Assembly (NCBI RefSeq): GCF_015207265.1
Contig: NZ_JADEXE010000005.1
Location: 1-60,194, forward strand
DNA from: Nodosilinea sp. LEGE 07298
GTDB lineage: Bacteria > Cyanobacteriota > Cyanobacteriia > Phormidesmidales > Phormidesmidaceae
Reading direction: 5' to 3'
DNA: 60,194 nt
Positions within the stretch are counted from its first letter, which is position 1. Each line of letters starts with the position of its first letter. Shown one piece after another: positions 18,252 through 27,364 of the stretch. Made by a program: the position numbers and the translations under genes. A model generated the notes under the pieces. It was not told where the DNA came from. It saw nothing but the letters and a program-made list of their open reading frames with translations, and did no database searches.

Positions 18252-18722
18252 TTACTCTCGACCGCTGAGCGCTCGGGCCGTCTCGCGGCCTTCCTGCTTA
18301 CGCTTGAGGCTTTCACGCTTGTCATGAAGCTTTTTGCCCCGACCTAAGGCAATAGTGGCTTTGACCCAGCCCCGCTGTAAATAAAGCTTGAGGGGCACAA
18401 GCGTCAGGCCCTTCTGCTCAACTTTGCCGATCAGCTTACGAATTTCGTCGCGGTGCAGCAATAGCTTGCGGGCACGCTTAGCCTCGTGGTTATAGGCTTT
18501 GTTGGTCATGGTGTAGGGAGAAATATGCACATTGTGCAGCCACAGTTCTCCATCTCTAATCGAGGCATAGCCGTCACGGAGGTTGACTCTGCCTTGGCGA
18601 ATCGATTTAACCTCTGAGCCCATGAGTTCTAGGCCAGCTTCGTAGGTTTCTAAAATTTCATACTCATGACGAGCCTGGCGGTTGTCGCTAACTATCTTGT
18701 ACCCATCGCTAGAATCGGCCAC
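18252..18722 (-). CDS. smpB: tmRNA-binding protein SmpB
   Basis: SmpB carries tmRNA to stalled ribosomes for trans-translation. From GTG 18722 the product is 156 residues, the normal family size. Motifs are [39 protein letters not shown] and the C-terminal basic tail [18 protein letters not shown] choose the GTG because GGAG lies 7 bp upstream and overlaps the stop of the yciI-like gene. The longer ATG at 18755 would overlap that gene by 22 bp. No ssrA gene is visible in the window. Confidence 0.93.
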   Translation of the reverse strand: MADSSDGYKIVSDNRQARHEYEILETYEAGLELMGSEVKSIRQGRVNLRDGYASIRDGELWLHNVHISPYTMTNKAYNHEAKRARKLLLHRDEIRKLIGKVEQKGLTLVPLKLYLQRGWVKATIALGRGKKLHDKRESLKRKQEGRETARALSGRE

Positions 18723-18733
18723 AGCTTTCTCTC

Positions 18734-19000
18734 CTACTCCACGACCACCCGCCACTCGTGCAGCTCATACTCGACGCAGTGGTTTTGAATCAGCGGGTCG
18801 GCGGCTACAATGGCGCGGGCTTCTTCCATTGAATTAGCCCGGAACAACAGCATACCACCCCCAAATTCGGCCCAGTAGCCACTCTTAGCAGCGTGGCCCT
18901 GGGCAATGAGGTCTTTGACGTAGGCCATATGGGCAGGCACAAACTGGTCAAAGAGATCTTTGTTAACGATACCTTTCTCGATTTTAACGAACCAGGACAT
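18734..19000 (-). CDS. YciI-like small protein
   Basis: An 88-residue protein of the YciI fold (ferredoxin-like, related to muconolactone isomerase). It has the conserved His in [14 protein letters not shown] (about 22-35), a Gly-rich strand [17 protein letters not shown], and the Asp in VAADPLIQ that closes the putative active site. It lies just upstream of smpB, and the smpB ribosome-binding site overlaps its stop codon, so the two are coupled. Its biochemical role is unknown. Confidence 0.82.
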   Translation of the reverse strand: MSWFVKIEKGIVNKDLFDQFVPAHMAYVKDLIAQGHAAKSGYWAEFGGGMLLFRANSMEEARAIVAADPLIQNHCVEYELHEWRVVVE

Positions 19001-19036
19001 AGCGTGCGATCGCAGAATACTCCTGAAAAACCTAGC

Positions 19037-20458
19037 CTAGGGCAGATCAACCTGGATGTCGTCTTCGCTGCCCAGGTGAGTGGTTTTGACCCAGCGCAAC
19101 CGCTTGGGCCGTACCGATAACCGCATCGTCATCGTAGCAATCACTAGCAGCCAGTGCAGCATGTAAAGATTGCCCCAGAGCGTTTGCAAGCCGCTTACCC
19201 ACACCGACTGCTGCCGGGTGCGCCGCAGTCCGCAAAACATTCCCACCATCGACAGCGTCAGGGCCAAGCTCGATACCGGCAAAAACAGGGGCAGCCGATG
19301 TCGCAGCACCGCCATCACGAAGTCGGGTAGGGCCACCGTAGGCAACCCATACTGAATCACCCAAAAAGCAGCCATGTCGAAGGTTTTCGCCGGGGCTAGT
19401 CGGTGCTGGGCAATCAGTCGCCAATAGTCGAGGTAGCGCTGGTAGCCCCCTTCGGCCCAGCGATTGCGCTGGTGCCACAGGCCTAAGGGCCGTTCGACCC
19501 CTTCTTCGCCCACGGCAGGGTGCAGCAAAAACTGAATCTCCCAGCCGCCGAAGTGTAGGCGCAGCGTCAAGTCGAGGTCGTCAGTGATGGTTTCCTCATT
19601 CCAGCCACCGCACTGGGCCAGGGCCGCCCGCCGAACAAACTGGCCGTTGCCCCGCAGTTCGCCAATACCGCCTAGGCTAATGCGCTGCTGCTGAAAGTAG
19701 CTGTCGAGCGCCATCTCGGCCTGCTGCCCCCGAGTCCAGAGGTTTTTGGCTCGGTTGACGACGGCTTTTTGCATTTGCACCGCCCCCACATCGGGCTGAT
19801 CGAACATCGGCACAATGTGGCGCAGCAGATCCCTGGGTACCCGAGCATCGGCGTCAAAAACGCCGATGATGTCGCCTTTGGTGTCGGGCCAGACCTGGTT
19901 GAGTGCCCCCGACTTGCCGCCGCTGGCCCCGGCACTGCGCCGCAGCACCCGCAGCTGAGGATAGCGATCGCGGAGGGTTTGTAGACGACGGGCCGTGCCA
20001 TCGGTACTGTTGTCGTCAATAATCCACACCTCATAACGACAGGCAGGATAGTCGATCTGACACAGAGCCGCCACCAGAGGTTCAATGACGGTTTCTTCAT
20101 TCTTAGCGGCCACCAGCAACGATACGTAGGGCCAAGTCTCCCAGGCATCGTTTTTAGCGGCAGAGTAGTCAGCAGGATGGCCAACCGGGTGGTTAACTGG
20201 GGGCAGAGGGGCTGGAGACAGCACGGGTCGGGCCAGCAAAATGCGGAGAGCATGGGTCGTCAGCAACGCCGTCAACCCGAGCACCAACCAGGTGCCCCAA
20301 GACACCAGGTGGAGCACAACAGTGGTCCCCCACAACACACTTAAGGTTAGGGCAGCCTTTGATCGACGACCGGAAAACCCTGGAAAATCTTCGATTTCTA
20401 ACTCGTTAAGCGGTGTAAAAAAGCGTCCGGCGGCAAAGCGTTCAGGAATATCAGCCAT
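19037..20458 (-). CDS. mgdA: Beta-monoglucosyldiacylglycerol synthase MgdA (GT2)
   Basis: This membrane GT2 enzyme makes monoglucosyldiacylglycerol, precursor of the thylakoid galactolipids in cyanobacteria. From ATG 20458 it is 473 residues. The catalytic residues are all present: WIIDDNSTDGT (Asp148-149), VFDADAR (about 202-204), ITDDLDL (about 293-294) and HQRNRW (about 329-334). Segments such as GGIGELRGNGQFVRR, WAEGGYQRYLDYW and SVRPKRLRWVKTTH match the known Synechocystis enzyme (Sll1377) as I recall it. There are two N-terminal and about four C-terminal membrane segments. An earlier start at 20536 is open but adds a Cys-rich stretch with no homology. Confidence 0.88.
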   Translation of the reverse strand: MADIPERFAAGRFFTPLNELEIEDFPGFSGRRSKAALTLSVLWGTTVVLHLVSWGTWLVLGLTALLTTHALRILLARPVLSPAPLPPVNHPVGHPADYSAAKNDAWETWPYVSLLVAAKNEETVIEPLVAALCQIDYPACRYEVWIIDDNSTDGTARRLQTLRDRYPQLRVLRRSAGASGGKSGALNQVWPDTKGDIIGVFDADARVPRDLLRHIVPMFDQPDVGAVQMQKAVVNRAKNLWTRGQQAEMALDSYFQQQRISLGGIGELRGNGQFVRRAALAQCGGWNEETITDDLDLTLRLHFGGWEIQFLLHPAVGEEGVERPLGLWHQRNRWAEGGYQRYLDYWRLIAQHRLAPAKTFDMAAFWVIQYGLPTVALPDFVMAVLRHRLPLFLPVSSLALTLSMVGMFCGLRRTRQQSVWVSGLQTLWGNLYMLHWLLVIATMTMRLSVRPKRLRWVKTTHLGSEDDIQVDLP

Positions 20459-20733
20459 GAACTCAGGTAGTGAAGCACGACAAAAACGGCAACGGCCAGG
20501 TTGCCACGCCTGGAGAGAATACCTTACCCCAAGCATGCCCCTGGCCCAGGTCTATCATCCCCGATTTTGCAAGAAAATTTTGGTGATACCCCTAGCACCA
20601 TCCTAGGGAATGCTAGCTGTGTGTAAAAAATCATCGGCCAACCGGGCAGGGTAGGTATCTAGTATCCTAGGCAGCTAAACCCGATGAACGCCGACCTGAA
20701 TCGTTTGTTAGAACTCGACTTAAGGCCAGACTC

Positions 20734-21114
20734 ATGAGTATGACGTTTGAGGCAATTCAGCCCGCAGGTAAGCAAGATATCAGTGTTTACATGCCCTACT
20801 ACCAGGGCAGTAAACGGAATGCGCTGCCCTACGCCATTTCTCTCTATAAGCAGGGCAATTTGGAGGGAGAGCGGCAGATAGAAGGCAGCAACAGCATTGC
20901 CTTTGTAGCGACCTGGAATGTCTCGGTGCTACCCGCCGACCTGACCCGCTGTCGCATGCAGTTTGATGATGATAACGATCTGAGCTACGAGATCACCATG
21001 GCGACCTTTGAGTTTGTTGACTTTTTGTTTGACGTCATTGTGGCGCTGCGGCAAAAGCGCCCAGCCGATTTTTCCCAAGGATTTTACCGAAAACTTCTGC
21101 GGCTAGACGATTAG
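20734..21114 (+). CDS. ebsA: EbsA-like protein (type IV pilus / biofilm self-suppression)
   Basis: A 126-residue soluble protein with the pattern of cyanobacterial EbsA: YMPYYQGSKRNALPYAISLY near residues 19-38, GSNSIAFVATWNVSVLP, then ITMATFEFVDFLFDVIVALR and a basic end. EbsA acts with pilus assembly factors in Synechococcus elongatus, where its loss abolishes pili and triggers biofilm formation. I recognise it from these conserved blocks. No other pilus gene is nearby, so the assignment rests on the sequence alone. Confidence 0.7.
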   Translation: MSMTFEAIQPAGKQDISVYMPYYQGSKRNALPYAISLYKQGNLEGERQIEGSNSIAFVATWNVSVLPADLTRCRMQFDDDNDLSYEITMATFEFVDFLFDVIVALRQKRPADFSQGFYRKLLRLDD

Positions 21115-21296
21115 GCTACTTCTCTTTATGTATAGGCAGAGGGTTTTACTGAGGCCTAACGCTCACATCCGCTAAAGTGGCAGAATGATTGTGGTACTGT
21201 GCCTACTGGCATCATTCATCTGGTGCTGGGTTGCTGTACGGCGGCGACGCCTGGCAATCAGAGAGCAGTGCCTTGCCCCCACAGAGGAGTTGCAGC

Positions 21297-22394
21297 GTGC
21301 CCAGTTTAGCAAAGCCCAATTCAGCAAAACGTTTAGTGATTGGCTCAACCGAGTCGTATAGCGGCAAATCGGCGGTGTTACTGGGCGTTGGGCTCCAACT
21401 TCAGGCGGCAGGGATGGATATTGGGTTTGGCAAACCCATGGGTAGTTCGATCGGCGGCGATGCAGCCGATCCTGATCTCGACTTTATTGTCGAAACCCTG
21501 CAATTGCCAGCAGCCCGGTTTTATCCGCCATCAATTTCATTGACTGAGGCTGCGGTAGCCGATCGCCTGGCGCTCGATGGCCAAGCGCCAACTCATTACA
21601 GCCTGCAGGGCTACACCGAGCACCGGGGAGAAGATCTGCTGCTGCTCGAAGGCCCCGGCAACCTGACAGAAGGGACGCTGCTGAGCCTGTCTGTGGCCCA
21701 CATTGCGGCGGATATTGATGCAGCGGTGCTGCTGGTCACCCGCTACGATTCGCTGCTGCTGGTCGATCGCCTGTTGGCAGCTAAAGCTCAGCTTGGGGCA
21801 CGCCTGATTGGGGTCATCGTCAACGATGTACCTCCAGATGCGGCTGAGGCCTGTGCCGAGCTAGCCCGGCCCTTTTTAGAAAGCCAGGGCATTCCGGTGC
21901 TGGCGCTGCTGCCGCGATCGCCGATTATGCGCAGCGTTACCGTGCGCGAAATTGTGGCCCGTCTCAACGCCGAGGTGCTCTGCTGCCCCAACCGCCTTGA
22001 CCTGATGGTAGAGACGCTAACCATTGGGGCCATGAACGTCAATTCGGCGCTGCGATACTTCCGCAAAGCTACCAATATGGCGGTAGTAACCGGGGGCGAT
22101 CGCACCGACATCCAGTTTGCCGCCCTAGAGACCTCCACCCAGTGCCTGGTGCTAACGGGCCAAATTCCTCCGTCCCCAGAAATTTTGGAGCGAGCCTCTG
22201 ACCTAGAAGTGCCCATAGTCTCGGTCGATTCTGACACCCTCTCTACGGTAGAGCGCATCGACGAACTATTTGGCCAGGTGCGCCTGCACGAGCCCATCAA
22301 GGTACAGTGCATTCGAGAGCTAATCGCCACTCACTTCGATATGGAGCGGCTGCTGCAGCTGCTCGACCTCAAGCTGCCCGTATCGGCTAGCTAA
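21297..22394 (+). CDS. BioD/Pta-like P-loop protein with DRTGG domain
   Basis: A 365-residue protein related to the N-terminal region of long phosphotransacetylases. It has an N-terminal dethiobiotin-synthetase-like P-loop (GSTESYSGKSAVLLGVGLQL, about 15-34) and a DRTGG-type domain near 215-330 (ALRYFRKATNMAVVTGGDRT). The catalytic phosphotransacetylase domain is absent, so it is probably a regulatory or sensing protein. The GTG at 21297 has AGGAG 8-10 bp upstream and fits the homology start. The ATG at 21189 would add 36 unconvincing residues. Confidence 0.8.
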   Translation: MPSLAKPNSAKRLVIGSTESYSGKSAVLLGVGLQLQAAGMDIGFGKPMGSSIGGDAADPDLDFIVETLQLPAARFYPPSISLTEAAVADRLALDGQAPTHYSLQGYTEHRGEDLLLLEGPGNLTEGTLLSLSVAHIAADIDAAVLLVTRYDSLLLVDRLLAAKAQLGARLIGVIVNDVPPDAAEACAELARPFLESQGIPVLALLPRSPIMRSVTVREIVARLNAEVLCCPNRLDLMVETLTIGAMNVNSALRYFRKATNMAVVTGGDRTDIQFAALETSTQCLVLTGQIPPSPEILERASDLEVPIVSVDSDTLSTVERIDELFGQVRLHEPIKVQCIRELIATHFDMERLLQLLDLKLPVSAS

Positions 22395-22420
22395 GCCCGC
22401 CCGCCAGACGGGCTTCTCTC
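22393..22420 (+). terminator. Putative intrinsic terminator
   Basis: AAGCCCG and CGGGCTT form a 7-bp stem around a 9-base loop, followed by CTCTC rather than a pure T-tract. It overlaps the stop of the DRTGG-domain gene. Confidence 0.55.
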
Positions 22421-22428
22421 GTAGAGCC

Positions 22429-23007
22429 TTGTCTTACCCTCGCCTTCTGATACAATTAAGCGCGTTATTCTCGCATTCGGTGCAGCCTTTGAGTCAGTCC
22501 ATTGAAGCGTCGTCGCTCGAATCCGCTAAAGTCGACACGTTTTTGCAGGAACTCGCGGCTATTCAACAGTCGGGGTCTAAGCGGATAGCCATTTTAGGGT
22601 CGCGCCATGTGCCTATTACTCACCAGCAGCTGATTGAGCTGATGACCTATGCCCTGGCCCTGGGGGGCAACCGGATCATTACCTCCGGGGCCACTGGTAC
22701 CAACGCCGCTGCCATTAAGGGGGCGATGCAGGCAGACCCAAACCTGCTCACGGTAATTTTGCCCCAGAGCCTGGCCCGCCAGCCTCGCGAGTCACGCGAT
22801 CAGCTAGAGCAGGTGATGCACCTGGTCGAGAACCCTGCCAACGATGCCATGTCTCTCGCTGATGCTAGCTCTCAGTGCAACCAGGAAATTATTTCTCGCT
22901 GCCAGCAGCTGGTCTGCTTTGCCTTTCATGACAGCCATACGCTGCTCAAAACCTGCCAAGATGCGGAAGACCAGCGCAAGATTGTAACGCTGTTCTACTT
23001 CGACTAA
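22429..23007 (+). CDS. DprA/SLOG-like protein (DNA recombination-mediator protein A type)
   Basis: A protein of up to 192 residues with a Rossmann-like SLOG core: RIAILGSRHVPITHQQLIEL, then GGNRIITSGATGTNAAAIKG (about 84-103) and a C-terminal strand IISRCQQLVCFAFHD. Cyanobacterial homologues are often named after DprA, but this is far shorter than DprA and lacks its extra domains, so a nucleotide-binding role is equally likely. The start is uncertain. TTG at 22429 is the longest option, and TTG at 22489 fits the homology better. Confidence 0.7.
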   Translation: MSYPRLLIQLSALFSHSVQPLSQSIEASSLESAKVDTFLQELAAIQQSGSKRIAILGSRHVPITHQQLIELMTYALALGGNRIITSGATGTNAAAIKGAMQADPNLLTVILPQSLARQPRESRDQLEQVMHLVENPANDAMSLADASSQCNQEIISRCQQLVCFAFHDSHTLLKTCQDAEDQRKIVTLFYFD

Positions 23008-23030
23008 ACCGTTATTCAGATTGGATTCTC

Positions 23031-23447
23031 ATGGCATCTGTTTTGATCATGCCGGGGTTTTTGCTGGTCAGCATTGGGCTGGCGGCGCTGCTGGTATACC
23101 TTCCGTTTTTGGTTGTTGGCTACGGGCGATTTACGGTGGGCTACGACCAGGCGGCACCGCGAGCGATGTTGGCTAAACTGCCTCCCTACGCTCAGCGGGC
23201 CACCTGGGCCCACGAAAATGCTTTTGAGTCGATCATTTTGTATGCCCCGGCGGCGCTGATGGCCTATGTTACCGAGCAGCAGTCGGAGTTGGCCTTGGGA
23301 GCAGCGATCGCCTACCTGATCGCCCGCACCCTGTACCCGGCAGCCTATATTTTCAATGTGCCGATTGGGCGATCGCTGATGTTTGCGGTTGCCAACCTGA
23401 GCACGTTTACCCTTTATTTCTTGAGCTGTCGGTCGGCCTTGATGTAG
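23031..23447 (+). CDS. MAPEG-family membrane protein
   Basis: A 138-residue protein with four hydrophobic segments of the MAPEG (membrane-associated eicosanoid/glutathione metabolism) type. The loop [20 protein letters not shown] contains the conserved Asn-Glu region after the first helix, and [19 protein letters not shown] carries the usual R-x-Y-P-Y/A pattern. In bacteria these proteins are poorly characterised, and some use glutathione. It begins 23 bp after the SLOG-like gene, so it may be co-transcribed. Confidence 0.82.
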   Translation: MASVLIMPGFLLVSIGLAALLVYLPFLVVGYGRFTVGYDQAAPRAMLAKLPPYAQRATWAHENAFESIILYAPAALMAYVTEQQSELALGAAIAYLIARTLYPAAYIFNVPIGRSLMFAVANLSTFTLYFLSCRSALM

Positions 23448-23479
23448 TCTGTTGGTGCGCAGATACCCTACATTGTCCT

Positions 23480-23971
23480 ATGGCTTCTAGCTATTCTTTT
23501 GATATCGTCAGCGATTTTGATCGCCAGGAGCTGGTCAACGCCCTCGACCAAACCCGACGAGATGTGACCGGCCGCTACGACCTAAAGGATACCAAGACCA
23601 CCCTCGACCTGGGGGAAAGCAGCATCACCATTGAAACCGCCAGCGATATGACCCTCGATGCGGTAAAAGATTTGCTGCACCAGAAGGCGGCGAAGCGTAA
23701 TCTATCTCTGAAGATTTTTGAGTATGGCGATGTGGAAGCTGCAAGCGGCACCCGCGTGCGGCAGACGGTCACCCTCAAAAAGGGCATCGAACAGGATATG
23801 AGCAAACAGATTACCAAGCTCATTCGCGACAACCTCAAGAAGGTCACTGCCGCTATTCAGGGAGACGCCGTTCGGGTGTCGGCTAAATCGAAGGATGATT
23901 TGCAGCAGGCTATGCAGCTGGTAAAACAGGAAGACTGGCCGGTAGCGGTTCAGTTTACCAACTACCGTTAA
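23480..23971 (+). CDS. YajQ-family nucleotide-binding protein
   Basis: A 163-residue protein, full length for the family. It has the duplicated RNP-like fold: [19 protein letters not shown] at the start and [20 protein letters not shown] (about 95-114). YajQ homologues bind cyclic di-GMP in some bacteria and nucleic acid or nucleotides in others. Whether this one binds c-di-GMP cannot be read from sequence. It is separated from the MAPEG gene by 32 bp in the same direction. Confidence 0.88.
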   Translation: MASSYSFDIVSDFDRQELVNALDQTRRDVTGRYDLKDTKTTLDLGESSITIETASDMTLDAVKDLLHQKAAKRNLSLKIFEYGDVEAASGTRVRQTVTLKKGIEQDMSKQITKLIRDNLKKVTAAIQGDAVRVSAKSKDDLQQAMQLVKQEDWPVAVQFTNYR

Positions 23972-24071
23972 ATTCGGCCTGAGCACTTAATCGCTCATTT
24001 AATTACTCAAGGGGCATAGGCGATCGCCCCAGCTTGGGCAGGCTAAGGACAGCTATCCGCCGGAGCTGCCT

Positions 24072-24536
24072 ATGACCGCCGAACTCAGTAAAACTGAACT
24101 GGGCACCCTGGGAGAAACCCTGGTGGCCAACTGGTTGCAAACTCAGGGCTGGCGACTGTGCGATCGCCAGTGGCACTGCCGCTGGAGCGAACTCGATTTG
24201 GTTGTAGCCAAAGGCCCGGCAAATCGTGACGGTCAGATTGCTTTTGTGGAAGTCAAAACTCGCAGCCAGGGCAACTGGGACGCCTACGGTCTGATGGCGA
24301 TTACCCGCAGCAAGCAGGCCAAGCTGTGGAAAGCCGCCCAGCTTTATTTGCTCAAGCATCCCCAGTGGGCCGAGGCCACCTGTCGCTTTGACGTGGCCCT
24401 AGTGGCCTGTCGGCGTCAGGTGGGCGGGGCACCACCCACCTCACTCAATTCAGCTTGTCAGATGACGTTGGACGATCGCCGCTACCTAGTGCTGCAAGAC
24501 TACATTGACAACGCCTTCGACGTACCCGGTCGGTAG
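24072..24536 (+). CDS. YraN-family (UPF0102) endonuclease-like protein
   Basis: A 154-residue protein with the restriction-endonuclease-like core of the YraN family: LGETLVANWLQTQGWRLCDR at the start, then ELDLVVAK and IAFVEVKTRSQGNWD (about 45-75), which supply the D...ExK catalytic set. The function is unsettled, and related proteins act in DNA processing. A pronounced hydrophobic/basic helix (AITRSKQAKLWKAAQLYL) follows, as usual in the family. Confidence 0.85.
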   Translation: MTAELSKTELGTLGETLVANWLQTQGWRLCDRQWHCRWSELDLVVAKGPANRDGQIAFVEVKTRSQGNWDAYGLMAITRSKQAKLWKAAQLYLLKHPQWAEATCRFDVALVACRRQVGGAPPTSLNSACQMTLDDRRYLVLQDYIDNAFDVPGR

Positions 24537-24753
24537 ATTAGAACAGCGCAAAAAGTATTGCACAGAGCACCGGACGGCCAAGCCTTAAGTAAATAATAAC
24601 GCTCTATTAACAGCATCTCGCCAGTTATAGCCTAAGCTGCTATGTAGAGGTGTAGTCGTTGTCCTGCCTCTATCCCTAGCGTCTGCATCCACCCAGTGGG
24701 CTAGAGCAGGCTCAATAGCGTACGCCATAGCCCGTTGTTTCTCTGGGAATACC

Positions 24754-25311
24754 ATGACCAAGTTTGCTATTTTTGTCTGCCCAACCGGCACCCTGGCTGA
24801 GCAGATCAAGCAGTTTCTGGCCCAGAGTGGTGATGCTCAAGGCACCAGTAGAGCCAAGGGCTCTGTGCCTGGCTTTACCCTAATTGAGGGTTTCGAAGAA
24901 CAGGGCAGCGCGGCTCCAGTCTATACTCAAAGCCTCGATCGCGCCTTTAACCGGGGGCTAAAATCACGCCCTTCCCCGGTAGTGACTATGGATGGAGTGG
25001 TGACCAAGCCCGATGGCTGCGGCATGGCCATCACGGCTCCCTGGCTGAAGCAGGTCATGGTCAATTTTGCCTGCACGGTCAAGTCGCCCACCCGTAAAAT
25101 GCCCCTCCGCATCCAGGATGAGCTCGGCATGCCTTTAGCCTGTGGGATTGACAAGAAGCAGGTCAATGCCATCGTCGCCCAGGCCGAGGCCGCCATTGAC
25201 TGCAAAACCCCTACCCAGTGGGAAATGCGGTTTTACCAGCGATCGCCCAACCAGGAATGGGTTTGCCACCGCAGCTGGGATCTAGGCGATAGCCAGTCCT
25301 CGGTAAACTAA
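24754..25311 (+). CDS. Conserved hypothetical protein (DUF-type, cyanobacterial)
   Basis: A 185-residue soluble protein that I do not recognise. It starts MTKFAIFVCPTGTLAEQIKQ and looks alpha/beta. There are four Cys (for example DGCGMAITAPW and ACGIDKKQ), a C-terminal aromatic segment (MRFYQRSPNQEWVCHRSW) and no signal peptide or membrane helix. Codon use matches its neighbours, so it looks like a normal resident gene. It is followed 24 bp later by the RibD-like reductase, so co-transcription is likely. Confidence 0.65.
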   Translation: MTKFAIFVCPTGTLAEQIKQFLAQSGDAQGTSRAKGSVPGFTLIEGFEEQGSAAPVYTQSLDRAFNRGLKSRPSPVVTMDGVVTKPDGCGMAITAPWLKQVMVNFACTVKSPTRKMPLRIQDELGMPLACGIDKKQVNAIVAQAEAAIDCKTPTQWEMRFYQRSPNQEWVCHRSWDLGDSQSSVN

Positions 25312-25335
25312 AGGGGTCTTGCATAACCTGCTATC

Positions 25336-26043
25336 TTGGCGATCGCCCCCGAGTCTAACCCTGCCATCCCTCACACTACGCTGGTGCTGGCCATGAGCCT
25401 AGACGGCAAAATTGCCGATGCCCAGCGAGGGGCAGCCCGGTTTTCATCCCCAGCTGATTTGGCCCACCTGGAGGCCCAGGTAGCGGCGGCGGATGGCGTG
25501 CTGTTTGGCGGCGGCACCCTGCGGGCCTACGGCACCACCCTCAGCGTGCGCAATCCCGAATTACTGGCGCAGCGACGGCAGCGAGGGCAGTCCGATCAGC
25601 CTATTCAGATTGTCTGGTCGCCCTCGGGACATTTAAACCCCAAGCTGCGTTTCTTTCGGCAGCCGGTGCCTAGGGGCTTAGTCACCACATCGGCGGGAGC
25701 CGAAGGCTGGAAGACAGACCAGTTTCAGTACATTTGGACAATACCCGAGGACAAGACCCATCCCTGGGACTGGGTTTGGGTTTTAGCCCAGCTCAAGCAG
25801 GCTGGCATCAATACCCTGGCGCTATTGGGGGGCGGTGGACTGGCCGCAGACCTACTGCGCTGCCGCTGTATCCACGAAGTGTTTATTACCGTGTGCCCGC
25901 TGATTTTGGGCGGCACGATGGCTCCAACGCCAGTGGAGGGGGCCGGATTTTTAGCGGATCTCGCCCCCCGGCTCACGCTGCTATCTAACCAGACGGTGGG
26001 CGATGAGGTGTTTTTGCACTACCGGGTACTGTCCCCTGCATAG
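25336..26043 (+). CDS. RibD C-terminal-like reductase
   Basis: A 235-residue protein with the dihydrofolate-reductase-like fold of the riboflavin reductase RibD C-terminal domain. Features are TTLVLAMSLDGKIADAQRG (about 14-32), AADGVLFGGGTLRAYGTTL (about 54-72), and the NADPH-binding ALLGGGGLAADLLRC followed by ITVCPLILGGT. The deaminase domain of RibD is absent. It may reduce 5-amino-6-ribosylaminouracil phosphate or act on another pteridine. It probably starts with the TTG at 25336. Confidence 0.8.
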   Translation: MAIAPESNPAIPHTTLVLAMSLDGKIADAQRGAARFSSPADLAHLEAQVAAADGVLFGGGTLRAYGTTLSVRNPELLAQRRQRGQSDQPIQIVWSPSGHLNPKLRFFRQPVPRGLVTTSAGAEGWKTDQFQYIWTIPEDKTHPWDWVWVLAQLKQAGINTLALLGGGGLAADLLRCRCIHEVFITVCPLILGGTMAPTPVEGAGFLADLAPRLTLLSNQTVGDEVFLHYRVLSPA

Positions 26044-26100
26044 AACTACAAATTCCTTTACCCTGGAGAATAACCACCGTCCCCTACCGGCTAATCACCT

Positions 26101-27273
26101 ATGGGCTACCCCGCTGTGCCGTCGCTAACCGCCACCTGGCTGCGTTCTATTGAAGAGGTGCCCGAAGCGGTGTGGGATGAGCTAGCTTTGCCCCTGGCCA
26201 CGCCTTTTTTGGAGTGGAGCTGGCTACACAATATGGAGCGATCGGGTAGCGTAGGGGCCAATGCGGGCTGGCTGCCCTGCCACCTCGCCCTCTGGCAAGG
26301 CAAGACCCTGGTGGGGGCGGCCCCCATGTACCTGAAGGGGCACAGCCGGGGCGAGTTTGTGTTTGACCACCAGTGGGCCGACCTGGCTGAGCGACTGGGG
26401 GTCGAGTATTACCCAAAATTGCTGGGCATGTCGCCCTTTACCCCAGCGGAGGGCTACCGATTTTTAATTGCCCCCGACGCCGATGAAGCGGTGATCACCC
26501 GAGCGATGGTCGAGGTAATTGATGACTTCTGCGATCGCAACACCATCTCCGGCTGTCACTTTCTCTATGTTGATCCTCAGTGGCGAGTCGCGATGACCCA
26601 GCTGGGTTTCTCAGAATGGTTGCACCACAGCTACGTGTGGCAAAACCAGGGCTTTCAAGACTTTGACGACTATTTGAGTATTTTTAATGCCAACCAGCGC
26701 CGCAATATCAAGCGCGAGCGCAAGTCGATGGCAACAGCAGGCCTGCGCCTGGAAGCGATCGCGGGTGACGCCATTAGCAAGCCGTTGTGCAACCAGATGT
26801 ACGACTTTTATGCCGACACCTGCGACAAGTTTGGCTGGTGGGGCAGCAAATACCTGAGCCGCAAGTTCTTTGCGCTGCTGCACCACGACTACCGCCACCG
26901 CATGGTGTTTTTTGCGGCCTACGGTGAAGACGACAGCGACCCAATTGGCATGTCGTTTTGCCTGACTAAGGGCGATCGCCTCTACGGTCGCTACTGGGGC
27001 TCTACTTTAGATTTCAACAATCTGCACTTCAACGCTTGCTACTACGCACCGATTGAATGGGCGATCGCCAACGGTATTACCTCGTTTGACCCAGGAGCTG
27101 GGGGTCGCCACAAAAAACGGCGCGGGTTTCCGGCCCTGGGCAACTACAGCCTGCATCGGTTTTATGATACTCGTTTGGCCAAGCTGCTAAATCGCTACAT
27201 TACCGAAGTCAACGATCTAGAGCAGCAAGACATTGATACCATCAATGCCGAACTCCCCCTCAAGCTGCCTTAG
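26101..27273 (+). CDS. FemAB-like GNAT-fold protein (COG3146 type)
   Basis: A 390-residue protein of the FemAB-like peptidogalycan acetyltransferase family (COG3146). The N-terminal LATPFLEWSWLHNMERSGSV and the GCHFLYVDPQWR region are typical, followed by AYGEDDSDPIGMSFCLTKGD, YGRYWGSTLDFNNLHFNACY and the closing motif FDPGAGGRHKKRRGF, all conserved in this group. The biochemical substrate is unknown. The fold suggests acyl or aminoacyl transfer using a CoA or tRNA donor. Confidence 0.82.
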   Translation: MGYPAVPSLTATWLRSIEEVPEAVWDELALPLATPFLEWSWLHNMERSGSVGANAGWLPCHLALWQGKTLVGAAPMYLKGHSRGEFVFDHQWADLAERLGVEYYPKLLGMSPFTPAEGYRFLIAPDADEAVITRAMVEVIDDFCDRNTISGCHFLYVDPQWRVAMTQLGFSEWLHHSYVWQNQGFQDFDDYLSIFNANQRRNIKRERKSMATAGLRLEAIAGDAISKPLCNQMYDFYADTCDKFGWWGSKYLSRKFFALLHHDYRHRMVFFAAYGEDDSDPIGMSFCLTKGDRLYGRYWGSTLDFNNLHFNACYYAPIEWAIANGITSFDPGAGGRHKKRRGFPALGNYSLHRFYDTRLAKLLNRYITEVNDLEQQDIDTINAELPLKLP

Positions 27274-27364
27274 GGATTGCGCCTTGAGGATTGTAATTCC
27301 TCCCCAACTGGGCACCCTAGAGCAGCACAACGCTGCTGGGCAGGGCAAGTAATGGGTAGGGGCA